Numbered from the stretch's first letter, positions 37,017-46,353 are shown. The stretch is DNA of 64,000 nucleotides from an uncultured Methanobrevibacter sp. (GCF_902801725.1 NZ_CADCJB010000011.1:20527-84526); one strand, 5' to 3'. Numbers and translations are program-made. The notes: generated by a model not told the origin, from the letters alone.

Positions 37017-38108
37017 ATTTTTAATAATAATAAAATATTGTTATTCATATCAATAATTTTTGTTTCTTTAATTGCTGTAAGTGCAGTAAGTGCTGCTGAT
37101 AATGTAAATGATACCGTTGCAGTTTCTGACGAAGCAAATATTGTTGCTGTAGAAAATGATAAAATTGTAAGTATAGATGATAATGATAAAATTGCAAGTG
37201 CGGTTGTTGAAGAATCAGAAGTCATTGCTGCAGATGATGCAGATGAAATAGTAAGTACTGACGATTCTGAAAAAGAAACTGTTGTATCAAGCGGTTCTTC
37301 ATTCGGAAACGGTTCCAGCATTGATTTCTCAAAATTGTTTAATGGAACAAGTATAACTTTCGGTAATGGAACAAGTTTCAATATGTCAAGTTTATTTAAT
37401 GGGACTACCATAAGTTTCGGTAATGGAACAAGCTTCAATACCTCAAGCTTATTTGGTGCTAATATTACTTTCGGTAATTCAAGTTTCAATATCTCAAGTT
37501 TAATAGGTGGAAATGGAACCTCTTTTGATTTCTCTAAGATTATGGATCTGATGGGTGGTACTCCTAAAGAGTCTATTAACGCTACTGATATAAGTAAAGT
37601 TTACACTACAAATACTAAATACAAAGTTACTGTCATGAAAGGTAATGAAACTTTAACTACTGGAACTGTTGTGTTCACTGTTGATAATAAGGAATATACT
37701 GGCCATATCGGAAGTGATGGTGTTGCTTCTGTTGTTTTAAAAAATTTAAAACCTGGAAATCATTTTATCATATCAGAATATGGTGATGTTTTAGTGAAAA
37801 ATATTATTTCAGTTAAAAAAGCAAATCCTAAATTATATGCTAAAAATAAATCTTTCAAGGTTAAAGCAAAATATAAAAAATATGCTGTAGCTTTAAAAAC
37901 CAATGAGAAAAAAGTTCTTAAAAACACTAAAGTTATTATTAAAGTTAATGGTAAAACCTATTCTGCAAAAACTAACGCTAAAGGAATAGCAGTCTTCAAA
38001 TTAACCAAATTAACTAAAGTGGGCAAATTTTCAGCTACTGTTAAATCTGCAGCTACTGCCTGTTACAAGTCAGTATCTAAAAAAGTTACAATTGTTGTTA
38101 AAAAATAA
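37017..38108 (+). CDS. Secreted adhesin-like protein with Asn-rich repeats; probable ATT start
   Basis: About 363 residues. A signal peptide (KILLFISIIFVSLIAVSAVSA) is followed by an acidic region, then a repeat region with units of about 19 residues of the type SFGNGTSFNxSSLFNGT, rich in N-x-S/T sequons, and two Ig-like domains at the C-terminus. The gene has a perfect GGAGGT (37005-37010), but no ATG, GTG or TTG lies at the right distance; ATT at 37017 is six bases away and gives a proper signal peptide with Lys. The first standard start, TTG at 37038, lacks a nearby site and loses the basic end. Probably a cell-surface protein. Confidence 0.65.
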   Translation: MFNNNKILLFISIIFVSLIAVSAVSAADNVNDTVAVSDEANIVAVENDKIVSIDDNDKIASAVVEESEVIAADDADEIVSTDDSEKETVVSSGSSFGNGSSIDFSKLFNGTSITFGNGTSFNMSSLFNGTTISFGNGTSFNTSSLFGANITFGNSSFNISSLIGGNGTSFDFSKIMDLMGGTPKESINATDISKVYTTNTKYKVTVMKGNETLTTGTVVFTVDNKEYTGHIGSDGVASVVLKNLKPGNHFIISEYGDVLVKNIISVKKANPKLYAKNKSFKVKAKYKKYAVALKTNEKKVLKNTKVIIKVNGKTYSAKTNAKGIAVFKLTKLTKVGKFSATVKSAATACYKSVSKKVTIVVKK

Positions 38109-38168
38109 ATTTTTTTCAGTTGTATTAAGTTTTGAGTTTAATACTCAAAACCATCTATTTTTTTTTAA

Positions 38169-38408
38169 TCATACTTTGTGAGCGGTAATTATTGTAAAGC
38201 TGCTTGAATTGATGGTGATTGTACAGTCATCAGCATCGACATAATAATTTTTGCCTTCTTTTCTAACGGTGGAATTGTCCTGTTTAAGTTTGGAAATGCA
38301 ATATTCGACAGGTTCCTCATTGATTTTCAAATTTTTTTGTATTCTGCTAATTCCCATTTCAGTCGTATGGATTTTTTCAATATTTTCCAAAAGTGTTTTC
38401 TTGTGCAT
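38169..38408 (-). CDS. DUF3781 family protein
   Basis: 79 residues, the full DUF3781 domain: IEKIHTTEMGISRIQKNL, a middle VEYCISKL, KEGKNYYVDADDCTITINS and the closing FTIITAHKV. The family is small, widespread in gut bacteria and archaea, and of unknown function. It is a single gene converging on the adhesin-like gene and divergent from the FtsX permease gene. Confidence 0.8.
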   Translation of the reverse strand: MHKKTLLENIEKIHTTEMGISRIQKNLKINEEPVEYCISKLKQDNSTVRKEGKNYYVDADDCTITINSSSFTIITAHKV

Positions 38409-38481
38409 TTCAATACCTCATTTTTGCATCTTGGTAAATAGTATAATTAGTTATTTATATATTACAACCTAATTAATTATT

Positions 38482-39613
38482 ATGTCATTTTTAAAATTCA
38501 TTCTTAAAAATCCTAAAATTCATTCTTAAAAATCCGTTCAGGAGAAAGAACAGTGCAATACTGGCCATTGTGGGCATTGCAATAGGTATTATTGTCATTG
38601 TTGCTCTTGGTGGAATTACTGAAGGTTTGGTAAATACCTTTGAAGATACTATTCATGCGGGAGGTGCTGATTTTACAGTTTCCGGTAAGGAAACGGGGGA
38701 TTCCGCTTACGGAACCAATACAATCGATGCGAATTGGACAGAAAAAATAGCTAATGTCAGTGGCGTTGATGAAGCATTTCCAATCTATGTTGTGCTGACA
38801 TCGGTCGGAGATGATTATATGAATACTCTGATTGGTATTGATCCGAACGGTACTGCTCTTGCAGACATTTCAATGAAAGAAGGCAGAATTTTTGAAGATA
38901 ATTCTTCTGAAGCCATTTTGGGTGAAATCTATGCTGAAGACAATAACTATTCTGTGGGTGATACTATTGACATCGACAGGGAAGAATTTGAAGTCGTTGG
39001 AATCTATGAAACCGGTGACCAGAATATGGCCGGTGGAGTGTTTACATCAATTTCCAAGGTCGGAGATCTGATGGATGATGAGGATTCAATTTCAAACATT
39101 TATGTCAAGGTAAATAAGGGGGAGGATCCTCAAACTGTTGCTGATAGGATAGATAAGCAATATGGAGATAACATTACAACTGTCACTTCAGTAATGGAGA
39201 TGACTCAGATGGCCGACATGCTGAACATGCTTCAGGCATCAACCTGGGCGATTTCACTTCTGGCCATTGTAGTTGGGGGCCTTGGCATTATCAATACGAT
39301 GTTGATGTCAGTTTTTGAAAGAACCCGTGAAATAGGTGTTTTGAAAGCTGTCGGATGGTCCAATAGAAAGATTCTGACCATGATTGTCGGGGAGTCATTG
39401 GTAATCACTATTGTCTCAGCCATTATCGGTTCGCTGATTGGTTTTGCAGCATGTACTCTTTTAGGTCCTCAAATGGGTATTGAACCGTTATTCACTCCTA
39501 AAATATTCATCCAGGCATTTGCAATAGCTATTGTTGTTGGAATAATTGGCGGAATATATCCTGCTTTAAAAGCGGTCAGGCTTCCTCCAACAGAGGCATT
39601 GAGGTATGAGTGA
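38482..39613 (+). pseudogene. FtsX-like ABC permease gene, frameshifted by a 22-bp duplication
   Basis: The natural ATG at 38482 begins MSFLKFILKNP, but a tandem copy of 22 bp (38492-38513 and 38514-38535) shifts the frame and causes a stop at codon 16. After the second copy the other frame reads FILKNPFRRKNSAILAIVGI and continues intact to 39613 (MacB-type periplasmic domain, three C-terminal membrane segments, TREIGVLKAVGWSNRKI). Removing one copy restores one open gene. Translation from the GTG at 38570 would lose the N-terminal tail and part of membrane segment 1. It pairs with the ATPase gene nine bases downstream. The change could be inactivating, phase-variable or an assembly artefact. 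Confidence 0.75.
38492..38535 (+). repeat. Perfect 22-bp tandem duplication
   Basis: Two identical adjacent 22-base units, each starting TAAAATTCATTCTT and ending AAAAATCC. The unit length is not a multiple of three. Confidence 0.95.
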
Positions 39614-39622
39614 GGTGAAAAA

Positions 39623-40321
39623 ATGAATGTTGTTGATATGAAAAAAGTATATAAAAGCTATGAGGATGGCAAAATCAAGGCATTAAATGGGATTGACCTC
39701 ACAATAACTGAAGGGGAATTCGTATCTATCATTGGTCCGTCAGGTTCGGGAAAGTCAACATTGCTGAATATGTTAGGAGCATTGGACATTCCGGATTCCG
39801 GCAGCATCACTGTTGCAGGCAGGGATTTATCCTCCAATAAAAAGTTAAATGAATTTCGGGCAAAGGAGATTGGATTCATTTTCCAACTTCATAATTTGAT
39901 TCCAAATATCTCAGTTGCGGAAAATATTGAAATTCCGATGTATACTCAAAAAATGTCCTCCAAGGAAATGAGAAGCAGGGCATTGAAACTGTTGGATGAT
40001 GTCGGTCTTGGGGACAAGGCGGACATCAAGCCCAATAAGTTGTCCGGCGGTGAACGTCAAAGGGTGGCAATCGCCCGAGCACTTGCAAATGATCCATCAA
40101 TAATATTGGCAGATGAACCCACAGGATCACTAGATTCAAAGACAAGTAATAAAATCCTTAAGCAATTAATTGATTTGCATGATACTAAGAATGTAACATT
40201 GATAATTGTAACTCATGATATGGATGTGGCCAAACTTGCAGACCGAGTTATCGAAGTTTTGGATGGTGAGATAATATCTGCCGGTGATGACTCATTAATT
40301 AACAGTAAAATTGATGTTTAG
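39623..40321 (+). CDS. ABC transporter ATP-binding protein (MacB/LolD type)
   Basis: 232 residues. Walker A GPSGSGKST, signature LSGGERQRVAIARAL, Walker B IILADEPTGSLD and the H-loop VTHD are all intact. It is the ATPase partner of the FtsX-like permease nine bases upstream; such pairs export lipids, peptides or drugs, or act in signalling. The ATPase is intact although the permease is frameshifted. Confidence 0.92.
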   Translation: MNVVDMKKVYKSYEDGKIKALNGIDLTITEGEFVSIIGPSGSGKSTLLNMLGALDIPDSGSITVAGRDLSSNKKLNEFRAKEIGFIFQLHNLIPNISVAENIEIPMYTQKMSSKEMRSRALKLLDDVGLGDKADIKPNKLSGGERQRVAIARALANDPSIILADEPTGSLDSKTSNKILKQLIDLHDTKNVTLIIVTHDMDVAKLADRVIEVLDGEIISAGDDSLINSKIDV

Positions 40322-40705
40322 GTTGATATCTATTCATCATTTATCTTTTTTTAAGTTATTTTTTCTTTAATTTGTATTTATCTTTAATACGATACTGTAT
40401 TTTTGGTTTTGTGGAGGTTATTCTCTAATTTAATGGTTTAAATGAACAAATTAAATATTTGAAATTTGTTTTTTTTTTATAATTCTATCTTGAAAAAATT
40501 CATTCGTGATAAAATGTAACTATAATAACATATTTTCAATATGTTATTTTTTTAGAAATTGTTCTTGCATTGTAATATTGTTTTATTTTATTAATATTGT
40601 TTTTACTCAATAATATTGCTTTTATTTCTAACAAAAACCTTATTAAACTCTTTATTTAAAATATTATTGAATTTTATTTTTTTAAATAAAAAATGAGGTT
40701 TTATT
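40322..40705. other. A+T-rich intergenic region
   Basis: About 380 bp with long T and A runs and no gene that I can support. It separates the ABC cassette from rhuM; AATGAGGTTTT before 40706 supplies the ribosome-binding site. Confidence 0.4.
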
Positions 40706-41722
40706 ATGCAAGAAGAATATAAATTTCAGAAAACTTTGTTGTATGTGGGTGATGAAGGAGAAGTTTCATTGGATGTGATTGTTGACCAAGAGGGGGAAAC
40801 ATTTTGGGCAACTCAAAAAACAATGGCTGAATTGTTCAATGTAAAAAAGAATACAATAAATTACCATCTTAAAAATATTTTTGATGATGGTGAGTTAAAC
40901 CACAATTCAGTTGTTCAAAAAATTCGAACAACTGCTTCTGATGGGAAATCATATAAGAATAATTTCTATAATCTTGATGTTATTATATCTGTAGGTTACA
41001 GAGTAAACTCTAAAAATGCAACAAGATTCAGAATATGGGCTACACAGCAATTAAAAGAACTAATCATTAAAGGATTTGTTTTAGATGATGAACTGTTGAA
41101 AAATGGTTCAAGATTTGGCATTGACTATTTCAACCAGCTGCTTGAAAGGGTAAGGGACATTAGGTCATCTGAAAGAAGATTCAATCAAAAAATCACAGAC
41201 ATCTATGCTACGAGCTTTGATTACAAAAAAGATGCTCAGGTAACTCGTGACTTCTTTGCAACGGTTCAAAACAAATTGATATATGCAGTTAGCGGTCACA
41301 CTGCAGCTGAAATAATTGCAGATAGAAGTGATAGCGAAAAAATCAACATGGGATTGACAAATTGGAGCAATCCAAATGGCAAAATCATTTTGAGTGATGT
41401 TGTTATATCTAAAAATTATCTGAACGAAAGAGAATTAAAACGCTTGAATTCTTTGGTTGACGGATTTTTAACTCTTGCAGAGTCCAGAGCATTAAATGAG
41501 ATTCCAATGGCTATGAAAGATTGGAAAAAAGTATTGGATGGCTATATTGATTTAAATCTTTTGCCTATTTTGGAAGGTAAAGGTAAAATTTCATCAAATG
41601 ATGCTCAAAAAATTGCAAAGGAAGAATACGACAAATTCAAAGTGATTCAAGATAGAAATTATCAATCAGATTTTGATAAGTTAATAATAGATATAAAAAG
41701 AATTGAAGGTTTTGATGTTTAG
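40706..41722 (+). CDS. RhuM-family protein
   Basis: 338 residues matching the Virulence_RhuM family, first named from a Salmonella pathogenicity island. The N-terminal part (TFWATQKTMAELFNVKKNTINYHL) looks like a KilA-N/DNA-binding-like region, followed by FRIWATQQLKELIIKGFVLDDE and a helical C-terminal domain. The function is unknown; the genes spread with mobile elements and are often found alone near restriction or defence loci. No mobile-element gene is adjacent here. Its stop overlaps the convergent DUF357 gene by four bases. Confidence 0.88.
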   Translation: MQEEYKFQKTLLYVGDEGEVSLDVIVDQEGETFWATQKTMAELFNVKKNTINYHLKNIFDDGELNHNSVVQKIRTTASDGKSYKNNFYNLDVIISVGYRVNSKNATRFRIWATQQLKELIIKGFVLDDELLKNGSRFGIDYFNQLLERVRDIRSSERRFNQKITDIYATSFDYKKDAQVTRDFFATVQNKLIYAVSGHTAAEIIADRSDSEKINMGLTNWSNPNGKIILSDVVISKNYLNERELKRLNSLVDGFLTLAESRALNEIPMAMKDWKKVLDGYIDLNLLPILEGKGKISSNDAQKIAKEEYDKFKVIQDRNYQSDFDKLIIDIKRIEGFDV

Positions 41723-41961
41723 ATGATTCCATGAATCATCCTTAAAGCATCCAGTAATCCGTGGCTGTATTCGATGCAACCGAATGCAGTCCTCATGTCT
41801 CCTTTTTCAAGATAATATTTTGAATCGTTCCAGTAGTCAATGGCTCTGTCATAGACTTCTTTTTCTTTTCCTTCAAAGGTAATGTCTGCTACCTGATTCA
41901 AGTTTCTCTCTAATTTTGCAATATCCTTTGCTATCTTTTCGGGACTTTCCAGTTCAGTCAT
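41719..41961 (-). CDS. DUF357 protein
   Basis: 80 residues, a helical DUF357 domain with AIDYWNDSKYYLEKGD and the C-terminal CIEYSHGLLDALRMI. It is an archaeal family of unknown role. It overlaps the upstream archaetidylinositol-phosphate synthase gene by eight bases, a pairing that suggests co-expression. Confidence 0.85.
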   Translation of the reverse strand: MTELESPEKIAKDIAKLERNLNQVADITFEGKEKEVYDRAIDYWNDSKYYLEKGDMRTAFGCIEYSHGLLDALRMIHGII

Positions 41962-42523
41962 TCAATTGCCTCCAAACATGCACGATTCTTTGTCCGACGG
42001 TGAAGTAGGATAATATTACAAGTATGTAAATGGTGTAGGTAAAGTAAATGTCTCCTGCAAAAAATCCGATTAATGACCCAATCATTAAAATGATCATACG
42101 GACTGCCCTTTCTGCAATTCCAATATTGCATTCAACTCCCTGTGATTCTGCTCTTGCCCTAACATAGCTTACACAAATCGCTGAATGGATTGCCAAAACG
42201 CCAACAAACCAGTCACAGTATCCTCCAAATATTATTCCAATGTATATGATTGCATCTGCGAACCTGTCCATTGTAGAGTCCAGAAATGCACCAAATTTGG
42301 ATGACCTGTTATGGTATCGTGCAACAGCTCCATCAATAACATCCAAAAGTCCTGAAAGTAATATGGCTACTGTTCCTAGGATTAATATATGATGTGCATA
42401 TCCATAAGCTGCAACAACTGCAACAAATGGAGATATTACTGTTACAATATTTGGGTTTATGTTTAAGTTTCTAGCAATGGGGTTCAATATTTTTGTTAAA
42501 AAGGGTCTTAGACTTTGAAGCAT
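41954..42523 (-). CDS. Archaetidylinositol phosphate synthase (CDP-alcohol phosphotransferase)
   Basis: 189 residues with about six membrane segments. The catalytic signature of CDP-alcohol phosphotransferases is complete: DVIDGAVAR, then GAFLDSTMDRFAD, with four Asp residues. It most likely joins inositol-1-phosphate to CDP-archaeol, as its Methanothermobacter relatives do. Another polar head group is possible. Divergent from the sua5 gene across 47 bp that hold a shared promoter region (TTATATATAAAT). Confidence 0.85.
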   Translation of the reverse strand: MLQSLRPFLTKILNPIARNLNINPNIVTVISPFVAVVAAYGYAHHILILGTVAILLSGLLDVIDGAVARYHNRSSKFGAFLDSTMDRFADAIIYIGIIFGGYCDWFVGVLAIHSAICVSYVRARAESQGVECNIGIAERAVRMIILMIGSLIGFFAGDIYFTYTIYILVILSYFTVGQRIVHVWRQLND

Positions 42524-42570
42524 AATTTATATATAAATATTTCATCTAATATAATTGTTAGGTAATTAAA

Positions 42571-43152
42571 ATGAAGGTATTAAAAACCAGTATTGATGCG
42601 GCGGATGAAAAGATTATTGATGAAGCTATTCAGGTTTTATCAGATGGTGGTGTGATATTATATCCAACCGATACGGTTTATGGGTTGGGGGCCAATATTT
42701 TCAATAATGATGCTGTTAGAAGAGTTTTTGAAATTAAGCAAAGAAGTTTTTTAAAGCCGCTTTCTGTATTGGTTAGTGATGTCAGGGCCATGGATCTTGT
42801 TGCAATAATTCCAAATAGGCAAAAAGAAATCATCAGGGAGTATCTTCCAGGACCGTATACATTTATTTTAAAAAAAGAAAATATTGTTCCAAGAGTGATA
42901 ACAAGCGGCTCTTCATATGTTGGCGTAAGGGTTCCGGACAATGAAATTTCTCGAAGGCTGGCCAGCCTGTTTCCAATAACAACTACAAGTGCAAATATTT
43001 CCGATGATGAGATTTTATCAAATCCTCGAGAAATCCTGGAGCAGCTGGGATGTGATGTTGATTTGGTCATTGACGTCGGTGATTTAAAATCAAATCACGC
43101 ATCAGCTATTGTTGATTTGTCCCAGCCCAATCCAAAAATTGTCAGAAGGTAG
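42571..43152 (+). CDS. sua5: Threonylcarbamoyl-AMP synthase (Sua5/YrdC)
   Basis: 193 residues, a single YrdC domain without the C-terminal Sua5 extension. Motifs are YPTDTVYGLGANIFN, the nucleotide-binding KQRSFLKPLSVLV, YVGVRVPDN and TTTSANIS. It makes threonylcarbamoyl-AMP for the t6A modification of ANN-decoding tRNAs. Confidence 0.93.
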   Translation: MKVLKTSIDAADEKIIDEAIQVLSDGGVILYPTDTVYGLGANIFNNDAVRRVFEIKQRSFLKPLSVLVSDVRAMDLVAIIPNRQKEIIREYLPGPYTFILKKENIVPRVITSGSSYVGVRVPDNEISRRLASLFPITTTSANISDDEILSNPREILEQLGCDVDLVIDVGDLKSNHASAIVDLSQPNPKIVRR

Positions 43153-43313
43153 AAATATTAATCCGTCCGGTATTCAACAATTAAAAAGCTATCATCCTCA
43201 CAATAAGTGGGAATTAATATTATAATTTTCTGTTTATTCGTAATTCAGTTCGATTTAATCTATTTCAATCGTTGATTCAAAGATTAATATATCATGAAAA
43301 TCAATATTGTATC

Positions 43314-44018
43314 ATGAAAGTATTGGCTAATTTTGAAGATAATCACAAAGTCCTATCCGATTCGGCACTGGATGACCTTTTGGGCGGAGGTTTTGAAAAA
43401 GGTACAATAACTCAGATATTTGGTCCGCCAAGTTCGGGTAAAAGCAATATAACATTGTCACTGGCAGTCAATGTTGCAAAAAATAACAGAAAGGTTATTT
43501 ATATTGATACTGAAGGTGGAATTTCCATAGACAGAATCAAACAAATTTCAGGTTATGAATTTTCAAATGTGGCCAATAATATAATTGTTTTTGAACCAAC
43601 CAGTTTTTTAGAGCAGAATGAAAATCTAAGGTCAATCGATGTCTGGCTTAGAAAGAATCATGAGGACGTTGATTTGCTGGTTTTGGATTCGGCTGTTGCA
43701 CTGTACAGGGTTGATGATATGAAATCCTCCAAGTTAAATAAGGAGTTGGGTAAACAGATGGGGGTCCTGTCTAAAATTGCAAGGAAATATGATATTGCAG
43801 TTGTCCTGACCAATCAGATTTACAGTGCAATTGACGGAGATGGGAATAATGATGTCAAGGCAGTTGGAGGAACCATTCTGCAGTACTGGAGCAAGGTCAT
43901 TATTCAACTTGAACGTGGTGAGGAAATAAATCAAAGAATTGCCACTCTGATTCGCCACAGAAGTATTCCTGAAGGCAAAAAGGTTACTTTTTCAATTACT
44001 TCTGAAGGAATTATTTAG
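43314..44018 (+). CDS. radB: DNA repair and recombination protein RadB
   Basis: 234 residues, the short RecA/RadA paralogue of euryarchaea. Walker A GPPSSGKSN, the YIDTEGG block and LLVLDSAVALYR (Walker B) are intact; the N-terminal HhH domain of RadA is missing, as expected. It is thought to assist RadA-mediated recombination. The start is ATG 43314 (MKVLANFEDNHK); upstream in-frame codons from 43272 do not look like RadB. Confidence 0.9.
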   Translation: MKVLANFEDNHKVLSDSALDDLLGGGFEKGTITQIFGPPSSGKSNITLSLAVNVAKNNRKVIYIDTEGGISIDRIKQISGYEFSNVANNIIVFEPTSFLEQNENLRSIDVWLRKNHEDVDLLVLDSAVALYRVDDMKSSKLNKELGKQMGVLSKIARKYDIAVVLTNQIYSAIDGDGNNDVKAVGGTILQYWSKVIIQLERGEEINQRIATLIRHRSIPEGKKVTFSITSEGII

Positions 44019-44076
44019 GTACGTTTATTAATTATTAAAAAGATATATAAACTTTGGAATTGTTTGAGCTGATAAT

Positions 44077-45252
44077 ATGAGGGAAAAGGATTTTGATATT
44101 AAAAAACCCAAAAAAAAGTTTCAAAAAACTGAACGGGTACCTCCAAAAGGTTATGACAATGCAAATGACTTTTTTGAGGATATGTACATGGATGAAGACA
44201 TGATATGGATGGGTCAAAACACCAACCATCTGCACGACGATACAATAGGTAATGCCATGATTGACGCAATTCACCAAAAAACATATTGCAAATATCCTGC
44301 CCCTGAAGGATTTTCAGAACTTAAACAATTGATTTTAGATGATTTGGATTTAGAGGGATTTGAAGTTTTACTGACTTCCGGTGCAACCGAATCTTTATAT
44401 CTGGTCATGCAGGCGTTATTGGAACCGGAAGACAATGTAATCTTATCTGATCCGGGTTACTTTATTATTGGAGACTTTGCAAACAGATTTGCAGGCGAAA
44501 TAAGGTATGTTCCTATTTATTATGAAGAAAATAACTATAAACTGACTCCTGATTTGTTGAGGAAAAATATGGACGAAAACACCCGTATGGTTATCTTAAT
44601 CGATCCATTGAATCCGTTAGGTTCTTCATACACTGAAGATGAACTGAAAGAATTCGCTCAAATCGCAAAAGAAAATGACTTATACTTATTACATGATATA
44701 ACTTACAAAGACTTTGCACGTGAACACTTCCTTGTGGAAAATTACGCTCCAGGTCAGACATTGACAATCTACAGCTTTTCAAAAATATTTGGAATGGCAG
44801 GTTTGAGGATTGGAGGGGTTATCTCATCCAAACCGATTATTGATGCAATCAAAAATGCCGTTGTCAATGATTTGGGTGTAAACATAATTTCCCAATACGG
44901 TGCAATTGCAGGACTTAAATCAAAACCTGAATGGTATGACAGAATTAGAGAAACCTGTTTTGAAAACCAAAGGCTGATTAATGAAATGATTGAACCGATT
45001 GAAGGAGTATTCCTACCTGTTTATCCGTCAGATGCAAATATGATGGTAATCGATTTGTCCGGTGCCGGAATAAATCCTAAAGAGATGTCCAATTATTTAA
45101 TCCAGAAAAAATTGTTCACAAGGGAAGGAGAATACACTTCTGAAGAGTTTGGTGATAGATACTTGCGTATAAGTTTCTCTATTCCAACAGAAGAGATAAA
45201 AGTCTTTTGTGAAGAATTCCCAAAAGCTGTGGAAGCTTTAAGAAAAAAATAA
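44077..45252 (+). CDS. Class I/II PLP-dependent aminotransferase
   Basis: 391 residues. The PLP Lys lies in IYSFSKIFGMAGLRIGG, the N-terminal substrate-binding area includes KYPAPEGFSELKQLI, and IDPLNPLGSSYT replaces the usual NPNNPTG-type motif. The basic N-terminal extension (about 1-25, many Lys) is unusual. The substrate is unknown. It is followed at ten bases by a ferredoxin-like protein and then a DGC protein, so the three form an operon. Confidence 0.85.
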   Translation: MREKDFDIKKPKKKFQKTERVPPKGYDNANDFFEDMYMDEDMIWMGQNTNHLHDDTIGNAMIDAIHQKTYCKYPAPEGFSELKQLILDDLDLEGFEVLLTSGATESLYLVMQALLEPEDNVILSDPGYFIIGDFANRFAGEIRYVPIYYEENNYKLTPDLLRKNMDENTRMVILIDPLNPLGSSYTEDELKEFAQIAKENDLYLLHDITYKDFAREHFLVENYAPGQTLTIYSFSKIFGMAGLRIGGVISSKPIIDAIKNAVVNDLGVNIISQYGAIAGLKSKPEWYDRIRETCFENQRLINEMIEPIEGVFLPVYPSDANMMVIDLSGAGINPKEMSNYLIQKKLFTREGEYTSEEFGDRYLRISFSIPTEEIKVFCEEFPKAVEALRKK

Positions 45253-45262
45253 GGTTAATGGT

Positions 45263-45979
45263 ATGAGATTGAGATATCATCAACCTATTCCTAATTTTTA
45301 CAATCAAGAAAACCCTCACCATCCAAACAATGCTATTTCTGATGAGTCATTGAAGGAATTTGAAGATATTGCGCTGGCTTCAAGATTTGTCGGCTTGAGC
45401 TTTTCCAAGCTAAGCGAAGAGTTTAAACGAGAATGGGATATCGATTGGGACAACATCATCATCCTGAAATATCGGATGTCTGATGATATCCTTAAAATGG
45501 AACCTTCAGATGAAAAATGCAAACTGATGGATGAGGAATTTCAGGAATTCGGAGCCAAAACCTTTGCTCTTGCAGATATCCTGAGAGAATGCGGATTTAA
45601 AGCGGACCTGATTAATCCGTTGGATGATCGTGTTAGCTTAAGAGCAATTGCAATGCAGTCAAATGATGCAATCATTACTCGAAGCAACATGTGCATGTTT
45701 AGGGAAGGGCTGAACCTTGGCTTTTTCATGATTCAAACTTCAATCGAAAATCTACCGTTCAAAACGGAAAACGAACTGAAATGGGTAGAGGACTATTGCT
45801 CAACATGCGGGGTCTGCATTGACAGATGTCCGGAAAAGGCTTTTGACGAAAATGGAAAATTTTTAAGAAAATTATGCACAGCACACCGTGAAGGATGCAG
45901 CCGTTGCATTAATTTCTGTCCATTTTATAAAAGAGGTTATGAAAAGGTTAAAAAAAGATATGGGAGAATGAAAAAATGA
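45263..45979 (+). CDS. 4Fe-4S protein related to epoxyqueuosine-reductase-type ferredoxins
   Basis: 238 residues. The last 70 residues hold two 4Fe-4S motifs, CSTCGVCIDRCP and the CTAHREGCSRCINFCP region, arranged as in QueG-like proteins. The N-terminal part (about 1-165) lacks clear cobalamin-binding motifs, so true QueG activity is doubtful. It is the middle gene of the aminotransferase/Fe-S/DGC operon, and its stop overlaps the DGC start by four bases. Confidence 0.75.
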   Translation: MRLRYHQPIPNFYNQENPHHPNNAISDESLKEFEDIALASRFVGLSFSKLSEEFKREWDIDWDNIIILKYRMSDDILKMEPSDEKCKLMDEEFQEFGAKTFALADILRECGFKADLINPLDDRVSLRAIAMQSNDAIITRSNMCMFREGLNLGFFMIQTSIENLPFKTENELKWVEDYCSTCGVCIDRCPEKAFDENGKFLRKLCTAHREGCSRCINFCPFYKRGYEKVKKRYGRMKK

Positions 45980-46353
45980 GTGACAAAATAGCTTTAGTTT
46001 CATGCAGTGGATTAAGTCCGCTCGGATTAGTTGTAAGGGCAGCCAGTGTTGAGCTTGCCTTGGAAAATGAAAACATTGTAGCAGCATGTATTACTGAATA
46101 TTCAGCACAGCCGAATAACTGTTCACCAATTCTTGATGATGCAAAAATTGTTACAATAACCGGCTGCAGCGATGACTGTGCATCAGTAATCCTAAAAGAA
46201 AAGGAAATTGATTCAGTTAAAAACATTGCTGCCGATGCTGTAGTCAAAACTTATGATTTGAATCCGTTGGATGCAGTCAGATTGGACGATGACGGTGAAA
46301 AAGCAGTTGACGTGTTAAAAAAATATATTTTAAATGAATTGGAAAATATTTAA
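45976..46353 (+). CDS. DGC-domain protein (putative zinc-binding)
   Basis: 125 residues. The N-terminus VSCSGLSPLGLVVRAASVEL and the later GCSDDCASVIL (Cys pair) fit the DGC family, which has conserved cysteines and a presumed metal site. The function is unknown. Translational coupling with the Fe-S protein suggests they work together. Confidence 0.78.
   Translation: MSDKIALVSCSGLSPLGLVVRAASVELALENENIVAACITEYSAQPNNCSPILDDAKIVTITGCSDDCASVILKEKEIDSVKNIAADAVVKTYDLNPLDAVRLDDDGEKAVDVLKKYILNELENI

Noticed and set aside
45263..45979. True epoxyqueuosine reductase
   Set aside because: Only the Fe-S part is similar; cobalamin-binding features are not visible, and archaea use archaeosine rather than queuosine.
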